This document shows, one piece after another, positions 15,304 through 20,572 of a DNA stretch of 20,572 bases. The notes under the pieces were generated by a model that searched no databases, had not been told where the DNA came from, and was given only the letters and a program-made list of their open reading frames with translations. Origin of the DNA: an uncultured Clostridia bacterium (GTDB lineage Bacteria; Bacillota; Clostridia; Christensenellales; Aristaeellaceae); contig CAMOUF010000158.1 in the NCBI GenBank assembly GCA_946626395.1, positions 1 to 20,572 on the forward strand. Reading direction: 5' to 3'. Position numbers and translations under genes: made by a program. The stretch's first letter is position 1, and each line of letters opens with the position of its first letter.

Positions 15304-15410
15304 AAAGGCAATAGACAAAAGGCAATAGGCAATAGATGTTTGGCTGATGAAAACAGGCGATTAACAAAACGAGATGGGAAAGTATACTTTTCTAATGCCT
15401 AATGTCTCAT
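15304..15410. repeat. Heptamer tract with inverted partner
   Basis: AAAGGCAATAGACAAAAGGC and further TAGGCAATAG units (15304-15336) directly follow the glmM stop codon. TCTAATGCCTAATGTCTCAT (15391-15410) is their inverted counterpart. A promoter for the next gene (15361-15388) lies between the two arms. Confidence 0.8.
15361..15388 (+). promoter_or_regulatory. Possible promoter of the acetyltransferase gene
   Basis: TTAACA (15361-15366, 5 of 6) and TATACT (15383-15388, 5 of 6) with a 16-base spacer. It lies in the loop between the two repeat arms. Confidence 0.6.
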
Positions 15411-15441
15411 TTCAACCGACAGAATCAAACGAGGGAACAAC

Positions 15442-16104
15442 ATGTATAAGACGAAGGATTTATTTGACCTGTCCCATACCCTGGCAGCGCCTTTGCTGGA
15501 AAAAACGGAATATCCCTGGGAAGCCCTGGACGGCATCAAGGATTTTATCCTGGCCCTGGGCCCCACCCTGCCCAAGGATGAATATGACGAAATCGCGCCC
15601 CAGGTGTGGGTGGCGAAGGACGCGGTGGTCTACAAATCGGCGGCCCTGGGCGCGCCCTGCATCATCGGCCATAAAACCGAGGTGCGCCACTGCGCGTTCA
15701 TCCGCGGCAGCGCTATGGTTGGCGACTGGGCCGTGGTGGGCAATTCCGTGGAAATCAAAAACGCCATCCTGTTTGACGGCGTGCAGGTGCCCCATTTCAA
15801 TTATGTAGGCGATTCCATCATGGGCTACAAGAGCCACATGGGCGCGGGCTCCGTTACCTCCAACGTCAAGAGCGACAAGACCCTGGTGGTTGTGAAGGAT
15901 GGCCAAGAGGAAATCCCCACCGGCCGGAAAAAGTTCGGCGCTATGGTGGGCGATCTGGTGGAAGTGGGCTGCAACAGCGTGCTGAACCCCGGCACCGTCC
16001 TGGGCCCCCGGGCCAGCGTGTATCCCACCTCCTGCGTCCGCGGCGTGATCCCCGCCGATCATATCTTCAAGAACAAAAACGAAATCGTGCTTCGGAAAAA
16101 GTAA
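15442..16104 (+). CDS. GlmU C-terminal-like left-handed beta-helix acetyltransferase
   Basis: 220 residues. A helical N-terminal stretch (1-50) is followed by hexapeptide-repeat sequence from about 52 to 200 (IAPQVWVAKDAVV, CIIGHKTEVRHC, VVGNSVEIKNA and others), predicting a trimeric left-handed beta-helix. The block HFNYVGDS (118-125) matches GlmU's HLTYLGDA, and His118 aligns with its catalytic His. GAGSVTSNVKSDK (134-146) matches GAGTITCNYDG. The N-terminal uridylyltransferase half of GlmU, with its nucleotide-binding motif, is absent. The likely reaction is acetylation of GlcN-1-P, the GlmM product, or of a related amino-sugar phosphate. Such proteins are sometimes labelled UDP-GlcNAc pyrophosphorylase, which the missing domain does not support. 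GAGGG lies 7 bases before the ATG, and a good terminator follows. Confidence 0.82.
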   Translation: MYKTKDLFDLSHTLAAPLLEKTEYPWEALDGIKDFILALGPTLPKDEYDEIAPQVWVAKDAVVYKSAALGAPCIIGHKTEVRHCAFIRGSAMVGDWAVVGNSVEIKNAILFDGVQVPHFNYVGDSIMGYKSHMGAGSVTSNVKSDKTLVVVKDGQEEIPTGRKKFGAMVGDLVEVGCNSVLNPGTVLGPRASVYPTSCVRGVIPADHIFKNKNEIVLRKK

Positions 16105-16144
16105 GGGCTTTTTATCATTTCTCTTTCAGCCCAAAACAATTATC

Positions 16145-16183
16145 AGGCCGCAGTGTTTCAGATCAAACGCCGCGGCCTTTTTT
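16145..16183 (+). terminator. Rho-independent terminator after the acetyltransferase gene
   Basis: AGGCCGCAGTG (16145-16155) pairs with CGCCGCGGCCT (16168-16178) with one mismatch and one G-T pair. A run of six T's ends at 16183. It lies 40 bases after the stop codon. Confidence 0.88.
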
Positions 16184-16657
16184 GATTCCGCATTTTATTA
16201 ACAACCTTGTTTCATGGTAAGGGGGAACGCTGGGCGCTGCGCGCGCCCAGACCTGCGCCAGGGTCCTGAGGACCCTGGACCCGCATTTGGCAAAAAAACG
16301 CTACTGGGATAAACCGACATTTTCCGCCTGTTGCGTTGGGGTTACGAAAAGTTAGAGGGCTTCTGGCCCCAGAAAGCCCGGGAAAATCCCAGGGGGAAAG
16401 TAAACTTTCCCCTCGGATTTTTCCCGGACTTTCCCCGGATGCTTTGCATCCGGGCTGGCGTCCAAAGGACGCCAAGCCAGAAGCATATGGAATACAAGCA
16501 TGCTTTCGTTTCATATCGTAACGGCGGAAGCCAATATAGTAGATTCCTTTTATGATTTTACCGAATAGGTTTTCTTGGATGGGGGTCTGGGGGAAACCAT
16601 TCTTTGGGCTCCAAAGAATGGTTTCCCCCAGAAAAATCCCCTTTAATGAACACAGAG
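16184..16657. other. Non-coding tract with an array of hairpins
   Basis: No convincing gene in 474 bases. Stems seen: CTGGGCGC/GCGCCCAG (16230-16250); CCAGGGTCC-TGA-GGACCCTGG (16258-16278); TTCTGG/CCAGAA (16361-16374); a near-perfect stem of about 24 bp centred on 16402 (16378-16427); CCCGGATGC-TTT-GCATCCGGG (16434-16454); TGGCGTCC-AAA-GGACGCCA (16456-16474); and a perfect 21-bp stem (16587-16631). TTCTGGC at 16361 can also pair with GCCAGAA at 16476-16482, closing several of the stems into one folded unit. Confidence 0.8.
16587..16631. repeat. Perfect 21-bp inverted repeat with 3-base loop
   Basis: CTGGGGGAAACCATTCTTTGG at 16587-16607 is exactly complementary to 16611-16631, with loop GCT. 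It lies 26 bases after the stop codon of the lipoprotein GH5 gene. There is no T-run after the stem on either strand, so it is not a classical terminator. A partial copy of one arm lies at 18528-18549. Confidence 0.9.
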
Positions 16658-18448
16658 TCATTGCTTGGGGGCGTAGCGGAAGGTAACGGAGATGGTTTCG
16701 ATGTGGGAGAAGAGGGGATCGTTCCGGTCAAAGAGCTGGGCGGAGATGCCGATAGGCGGGCCGTAGAGCACCCGGGCGTCGTCGGGCAGCTTGGTCACCC
16801 ATTCATTGAACAGGTTGGCGCGGGTGCATTTTCCGTCGTCGCTGGTGGTATAGGGGCGGCCTTTCAAGGTATAGGGATGGCCGTTGATCAGGCATTCCGT
16901 GATATGGATGCACCAGCCGGGGTGCAGGATTTCGCCGTTGGCAATGCCCAGGGCGCTGAAGGCCACGCCGCTGGAAAAGCCCTGCTGGGTGCCGGTAAAG
17001 TCCAGGGAAACGGTGAATTCTCCACTGTCCTCGATCAGCGCCACAGTGGGCTTTAAGCCCGGGGTCACGGAATCGGGGTCATAGGTATCGCCCACGGAAT
17101 AGGACTGGGCCCAGTCGCCGCTGGACCACATGATCCAGGCCACGCAAGTGTCGTCCGTAGCCTGTACGGCGTTTTCCTGGAAGGTTTCCGGCGCAGCGGC
17201 AATGGCCTCCTGGATGGCCTTCTGCCCGGCCGCCGCCACGTCCTGGGCGCTCATGCCCGCCTGGGCGGCGGCGCTTTTTTTCAGGTACAGCTCCGCCATG
17301 TCCTCATCCGCCATGCGGCATTCCCGGCGGATGAAATAGCCACTGCAGTCCCACAGGCAGGAGGTAAAGTCCAGGGCGTCGCAGCAGTTTAGAAACGCCT
17401 GATGATAGGCGACCGCGTTGTCCTTGAACCCGTCGCTGCCGGGCAGCGCGCCATATTCCCCAATGACCACGCCATAGCCCTGGGCCACGAATTTCTTCAT
17501 CTGGCTCAGGGTTTTGTACATGCTGTCCAGGTCGGCGGCCCGGCCCCAGCGGGTGGCCCCGGCAGCGGTGGACGCGCCGCAGTAGCTCCAGGGATCGTAA
17601 TAGTGCACGGATACCATCAGCTTCTTGTCCGCCGTGTCCCGGGGCATCTGGAAGCGGCTGTCGAAGGTATCCTTGATGTTGGTGCCATAGCCCGCGATCA
17701 AAAGAAAGCGCTGGGCGTTGTTGCCGCCGGTGGCGCGCACGGTGTCCACAAAGGCCTGGTTGACCTGATTGGTCAGGGCATAGCGTTCGTTGTCCGGCAG
17801 ATAGGACACGATGGAATCCCGGCAGAAGCAGGGGGAATTTTCGTCGAACCGCGCGCCCAATTCCTCATTGGCGCTTTCAAAAATCACGTAGTCGGAATAG
17901 TCCCGGAAATATTCCGCGATCTGCGACCACATGCTCTTGTAGGCTTCCAGGGCAAAGGCGGCGGTGTCCGGGTTCTCCGAGCCGAACATGCCCCACCAGC
18001 CCCCGTCCCAGTGATCGTTGAGGATCACGTACATTCCCGCGTTCCGGGCATAGTCCACGATTTCCTTTACCCGGGCCAGATAACGAGCGCTGAGCTTGAC
18101 TTCCTTCATGTCAAAGGGCAGGGTGGAGGCGTTGGTCATCCAGGCCACGGGAAGGCGCAGGGTGTCAAAGCCCGCTGCTTTCATGGCGGAAAGCATGTCC
18201 TGGGTGGTCACGGGCTGGCCCCAACTGGTTTCATACACGGCGGGGTCGTCGGCATAATTGCCCCGGGTATTGTCGCAGGCTTCCATGGTGTTGCCCAGAT
18301 TGATGCCGTTGCCCATGAGCCGGGTGGCTTCCACGGCGGTAAGCGCGGAGCGCATCGCGCCGTCATCTCCTTTCGGCTGTTCCGCCGCGGCGCAGGCGCA
18401 CCCCGCCAGCAGAACAAAAGTCATCAAGAGGCTGATCCATTTTTTCAT
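16658..18448 (-). CDS. GH5-family glycoside hydrolase, lipoprotein, with C-terminal accessory region
   Basis: 596 residues. The N-terminus has KK, a hydrophobic run and LLAGC, a lipobox with Cys17, so membrane anchoring after lipidation is likely. A type I cut after ACA is the alternative. The GH5 domain covers about residues 35-400: GINLGNTMEA (48-57), LNDHWDGGWWG (143-153), acid/base Glu195 in SANEE, VHYYDPW (281-287) and nucleophile Glu331 in VIGEYGA. Residues from about 440 to 596 look like a beta-rich accessory or carbohydrate-binding module (SGEFTVSLDFTGTQQG and following). The NDHWDGGWWG block, instead of the HHE/HHD of GH5_4, shows a different subfamily from the first GH5; I cannot assign it. 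A beta-glucan or beta-mannan substrate is likely. AAGGAG precedes the ATG. No clear promoter was found, and downstream is the 21-bp inverted repeat. Confidence 0.9.
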   Translation of the reverse strand: MKKWISLLMTFVLLAGCACAAAEQPKGDDGAMRSALTAVEATRLMGNGINLGNTMEACDNTRGNYADDPAVYETSWGQPVTTQDMLSAMKAAGFDTLRLPVAWMTNASTLPFDMKEVKLSARYLARVKEIVDYARNAGMYVILNDHWDGGWWGMFGSENPDTAAFALEAYKSMWSQIAEYFRDYSDYVIFESANEELGARFDENSPCFCRDSIVSYLPDNERYALTNQVNQAFVDTVRATGGNNAQRFLLIAGYGTNIKDTFDSRFQMPRDTADKKLMVSVHYYDPWSYCGASTAAGATRWGRAADLDSMYKTLSQMKKFVAQGYGVVIGEYGALPGSDGFKDNAVAYHQAFLNCCDALDFTSCLWDCSGYFIRRECRMADEDMAELYLKKSAAAQAGMSAQDVAAAGQKAIQEAIAAAPETFQENAVQATDDTCVAWIMWSSGDWAQSYSVGDTYDPDSVTPGLKPTVALIEDSGEFTVSLDFTGTQQGFSSGVAFSALGIANGEILHPGWCIHITECLINGHPYTLKGRPYTTSDDGKCTRANLFNEWVTKLPDDARVLYGPPIGISAQLFDRNDPLFSHIETISVTFRYAPKQ

Positions 18449-18527
18449 AATCGTCGGCTCCTTTTTTTATCCAGCGCATCTGTTCGGTGGGAATCATTTG
18501 AAGAACACTTTAAGGAACGAAAGCGAA

Positions 18528-18549
18528 CTGGGGGGAAAAACCATTCTTT
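18528..18549. repeat. Single-arm copy of the 21-bp inverted repeat
   Basis: CTGGGGGGAAAAACCATTCT followed by TT matches the arm at 16587-16605 with small insertions. On the minus strand it begins at the sdaAA stop codon (18548-18550). Confidence 0.65.
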
Positions 18550-19396
18550 ATTTTTTCCCGCATGCCGAAGGGCAGCCTGCGCAGCCGCCTTCGCCGGTTT
18601 CCCGGAGGGCGGGGGGCAATTGCTCGCCCACCGCCTTCATGGCGTCGATCACCTCGTCGGGGGGCAGCGGGCAGGGAATGCCCGAAAGGGCCAGGTCCGC
18701 GGCGATAAAGGCCCCGGCCACCCCGGACGCGTTACGGTATACGCAGGGCACCTCCACCAGGCCGCCCACCGGGTCGCACACCAGGCCCATCACGTTCATC
18801 AGGGCAAAAGCACAGGCGTCCGCGCTTTGCTGAGGCGTGCCGCCCCGCACGAATACCAGCGCCGCCGCCGCCATGGCCGCCGCGCTGCCGCACTCCGCCT
18901 GGCAGCCCCCCTGGGCCCCGGAAATGCTGGCCCGGGCCGCAATCACCTCTCCCACCGCTCCGGCGGCGATAAGGCCGTTCCGAAGCTGGTCATCGGTGAA
19001 GCCGTATTCCTCCTGGGCCGTCAGCAGGGCGGCGGGCAGGATGCCGCAGGCCCCTGCCGTGGGCGCGGCCACGATCTTGCCCATGGCGGCGTTGCATTCC
19101 GCAATGGCCAGGGCCCGGGCGGCGGCGCGGCCTAAAAATTTCCCGCCCACCGTTTCCCCCTTGATGGCCGCCTCCAGCAGCTTGGGGGCCTGGCCCCCGG
19201 TCATGCCGCTCATGGAGCGCAGCCGGGAATCAAAGCCCTTTTCCGCGCTTTGCCGCATCACCCGCAGGACTTCGGTCATGTTTCTGTCAATGGTTTCCCG
19301 GTCAATACCGTTATACTTGAGTTCGCTTCTCCGGGCGGCCTCCGCCAGGCCCACGCCCTCCGCGGCGGCCACCAGGCTTGCCAGGGAATGTTCCAT
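18548..19396 (-). CDS. sdaAA: L-serine dehydratase, iron-sulfur dependent, alpha subunit
   Basis: 282 residues. With the beta subunit it deaminates L-serine to pyruvate and ammonia using a [4Fe-4S] cluster, in the cytoplasm. Family motifs are MSGMTGGQAPKL (62-73), APTAGACGILPA (111-122) with Cys117, GAQGGCQAECGSA (160-172) with Cys165 and Cys169, and CDPVGGLVEVPC (207-218) with Cys207 and Cys218. These include the expected cluster ligands. The C-terminus is Cys-rich (GGCAGCPSACGKK), a tail found in several clostridial versions, perhaps as extra metal or redox cysteines. AAGGAGG lies 8 bases before the ATG. It follows sdaAB by 25 bases and belongs to the rrf2-sdaAB-sdaAA operon. Serine use for energy fits an anaerobic fermenter. 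Confidence 0.94.
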   Translation of the reverse strand: MEHSLASLVAAAEGVGLAEAARRSELKYNGIDRETIDRNMTEVLRVMRQSAEKGFDSRLRSMSGMTGGQAPKLLEAAIKGETVGGKFLGRAAARALAIAECNAAMGKIVAAPTAGACGILPAALLTAQEEYGFTDDQLRNGLIAAGAVGEVIAARASISGAQGGCQAECGSAAAMAAAALVFVRGGTPQQSADACAFALMNVMGLVCDPVGGLVEVPCVYRNASGVAGAFIAADLALSGIPCPLPPDEVIDAMKAVGEQLPPALRETGEGGCAGCPSACGKK

Positions 19397-19421
19397 CCCG
19401 TCCCCTCCTTTTTCGCGGCGC

Positions 19422-20081
19422 TTATATCTGATCCAGCAAGGTTACATCGGTAATGCCCGGCAGAATTTTCAGCGCGGAAATCAAATTCTCTCCCGGGCGC
19501 TGATCCAGCTCGATGGCCATAATGGCTTCGCCCCCGGCCTCCCGGCGGAACACCCGCATGGTGGCGATGTTGATGCGCATGCCGGACAAAAGATGCGTCA
19601 CCATGGCGATGGCCCCCGGCGCGTCGGTGTGGCGGATCACCAGGGTGGTTTTCTCCCCGGAGAAGCCCACCTCCAGCCCGTCCAGATACTGCACCAGGAT
19701 GCTGCCGCCGCCCACGGAGGCCGCCTGCACGGTGATGCGCTTGCCGGTCTCCCCGGTCACGTCCAGCACCACGGTGTTGGGGTGGGCGTCCCGCAGGCGC
19801 ACGGGACGGAAGGAAATCTCCAATCCTTCCTCCCGGGCCAGGGCCAGGCTGTCCCGCAGCCGCTCGTCGTCCACGCCCATGTCCATCAATCCTCCGGCCA
19901 CCGCCCGGTCCGTGCCGTGGCCCTGGTAGGTTTTTTCAAAGGAGCCGTGAAAGGACACCACCGCTTTCACCGGCTTTTCCCCCAGCAGCTGCCGGGTGAT
20001 GCGCCCGATGCGGGCGGCCCCGGCGGTGTGGGAAGAAGAAGGCCCGATCATCACCGGGCCGATCAAATCAAACAGATTCAC
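19422..20081 (-). CDS. sdaAB: L-serine dehydratase, iron-sulfur dependent, beta subunit
   Basis: 219 residues. The N-terminal region carries the family motifs GPSSSHTAGAARIGR (13-27) and HGSFEKTYQGHGTDRA (45-60). From about residue 145 an ACT domain follows (TTLVIRHTDAPGAIAMVTHL and onward), which in this family binds serine or holds the dimer. The start codon is GTG at 20079-20081. It overlaps the rrf2 stop codon as GTGA, with GAGGGGG just upstream, so translation is probably coupled. It pairs with sdaAA, the catalytic Fe-S subunit, 25 bases downstream. Confidence 0.94.
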   Translation of the reverse strand: MNLFDLIGPVMIGPSSSHTAGAARIGRITRQLLGEKPVKAVVSFHGSFEKTYQGHGTDRAVAGGLMDMGVDDERLRDSLALAREEGLEISFRPVRLRDAHPNTVVLDVTGETGKRITVQAASVGGGSILVQYLDGLEVGFSGEKTTLVIRHTDAPGAIAMVTHLLSGMRINIATMRVFRREAGGEAIMAIELDQRPGENLISALKILPGITDVTLLDQI

Positions 20082-20512
20082 AAATTTTCCCCCTCCGGCG
20101 TTTCGGCGTCCGGGGCGATCAGATCCGCCAGGGTCACGCCGTCAAAAAACGTGTTGATCATATCGTTCAGCCGCTTCCACATGGGCAGCGTGTCGCAGCG
20201 CTCCCGCCGGGGGCAGGGCGCGCAGTCCTTTTCCAGGCAGGCCACCGGGGCCAGCTCTCCTTCTGTCAGCCGCAGGATATCGCCCACGGTATATTCCCGG
20301 GGCGCCCGGGTCAGCCGATAGCCGCCGCCCTTGCCGCGAATGCCAATCAGCATGCCGCCCCGCACCAGCCCTTTGATGATGCTTTCCAGGTATTTTTCCG
20401 ATATTTCCTGGCGCTGGGCGATCTCGTTCAGCGGCAGAAACCCATCGCCCTGGTGCCGCGCCAAATCGGCCATCACCCGCAGCGCGTAGCGCCCCTTGGT
20501 AGATATCATCAC
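20078..20512 (-). CDS. Rrf2-family transcriptional regulator with a four-cysteine cluster
   Basis: 144 residues. The N-terminal winged helix-turn-helix is clear: STKGRYALRVMADLA, then ISEKYLESIIKGL as recognition helix and GKGGGYRL as wing. Four cysteines follow at 92, 97, 100 and 106 (ACLEKDC, APC, RRERC), a spacing expected of Rrf2 proteins that bind an Fe-S cluster, such as IscR. The start is probably GTG at 20512, 9 bases after AAAGGAGG; ATG at 20509 is the alternative. The gene is first in an operon with the Fe-S serine dehydratase subunits, with a 4-base overlap. A palindrome over its promoter suggests autoregulation. I infer that cluster state or serine dehydratase demand is sensed. 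CymR-like cysteine-metabolism control is another possibility. Confidence 0.9.
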   Translation of the reverse strand: MMISTKGRYALRVMADLARHQGDGFLPLNEIAQRQEISEKYLESIIKGLVRGGMLIGIRGKGGGYRLTRAPREYTVGDILRLTEGELAPVACLEKDCAPCPRRERCDTLPMWKRLNDMINTFFDGVTLADLIAPDAETPEGENL

Positions 20513-20533
20513 GGCCCGCTCCCTCCTTTGCTC

Positions 20534-20551
20534 TGATGGTATTATACATCA
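20534..20551. promoter_or_regulatory. Candidate Rrf2 operator
   Basis: TGATG (20534-20538) and CATCA (20547-20551) form an inverted repeat with an 8-base centre that contains the -10 box. A protein bound here would block RNA polymerase. It is assigned to Rrf2 only by position. Confidence 0.5.
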
Positions 20552-20569
20552 ATTTGGTGGGTTTTTCAA
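20541..20569 (-). promoter_or_regulatory. Promoter of the rrf2-sdaAB-sdaAA operon
   Basis: On the minus strand TTGAAA (20564-20569) and TATAAT (20541-20546) are exactly 17 bases apart, a near-perfect sigma-A promoter. Confidence 0.85.
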
Positions 20570-20572
20570 GAA

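Noticed and set aside
13847..15367. Long minus-strand frame (506 codons) opposite glmM
   Set aside because: It is antisense to an unmistakable glmM. The product is His/Gly/Ala-rich and begins within the heptamer repeat.
16587..16631. Classical terminator for the lipoprotein GH5 gene
   Set aside because: The stem is strong, but ACCCCC follows on the minus strand instead of a T-run, so it was listed as an inverted repeat.
16212..16661. Minus-strand frame of 149 codons in the hairpin tract
   Set aside because: It runs through perfect inverted repeats, has no ribosome binding site or domain, and its composition follows the stems.
17402..20321. Plus-strand frames of 577 and 494 codons opposite GH5 and sdaAB genes
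   Set aside because: They are antisense to genes with catalytic motifs, have no ribosome binding site or recognisable domain, and overlap each other.

Overview
The window looks like part of the chromosome of an anaerobic Gram-positive gut or rumen bacterium of class Clostridia. The grounds are strong AGGAGG ribosome binding sites, sigma-A type promoters, a two-subunit Fe-S L-serine dehydratase, an Rrf2 regulator, and glycan enzymes of the Ruminococcus/Roseburia kind (cellobiose 2-epimerase, GH130, GH5). Coding DNA is G+C-rich, while several promoter regions are clearly AT-rich. No tRNA, rRNA, CRISPR array, transposase or phage gene was seen. Genus cannot be told from the sequence alone.

Layout, left to right. 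(1) 1-4384, minus strand: nagA, a divergent ROK/ASKHA sugar-kinase-like protein and a SASA-family (sialate O-acetylesterase-like) esterase that runs off the left edge. This is an amino-sugar and acetyl-glycan group. (2) 4601-5212, plus strand: a small P-loop kinase, divergent from nagA, whose last codons lie inside a dispersed palindromic repeat. (3) 5378-11643, minus strand: a five-gene operon with a recognisable promoter and terminator, in transcription order cellobiose 2-epimerase, SGNH/CE2-like esterase, phosphohexomutase, secreted GH5 and GH130 phosphorylase. (4) 11991-13618, minus strand: a small phasin-like acidic-tailed protein and a ROK glucokinase. (5) 13955-16104, plus strand: glmM and a left-handed beta-helix acetyltransferase resembling the C-terminal half of GlmU. 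(6) 16105-16657: a non-coding tract full of hairpins. (7) 16658-18448, minus strand: a GH5 lipoprotein with a C-terminal accessory region. (8) 18548-20512, minus strand: rrf2-sdaAB, with a palindrome over the promoter.

How the genes fit together. The central operon matches the known phosphorolytic route for beta-mannan or glucomannan: an exported GH5 makes oligosaccharides, a cytoplasmic esterase removes acetyl groups, the epimerase converts a reducing-end mannose to glucose (or the reverse), GH130 releases mannose 1-phosphate, the mutase feeds it to glycolysis, and the ROK kinase can phosphorylate released glucose. The GH130 sequence reads like subfamily 2, which also contains enzymes acting on beta-1,4-mannosyl-GlcNAc. 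With nagA nearby, an N-glycan-core role is a real alternative.

The least explained feature is the intergenic DNA. Six sites carry heptameric TAGGCAA/TAGGCAT or octameric GAGGAGTG-type tandem tracts, several folded into nested inverted repeats, and the 16.2-16.6 kb gap holds seven or more hairpins, including a perfect 21-bp stem with a partial copy 1.9 kb away.
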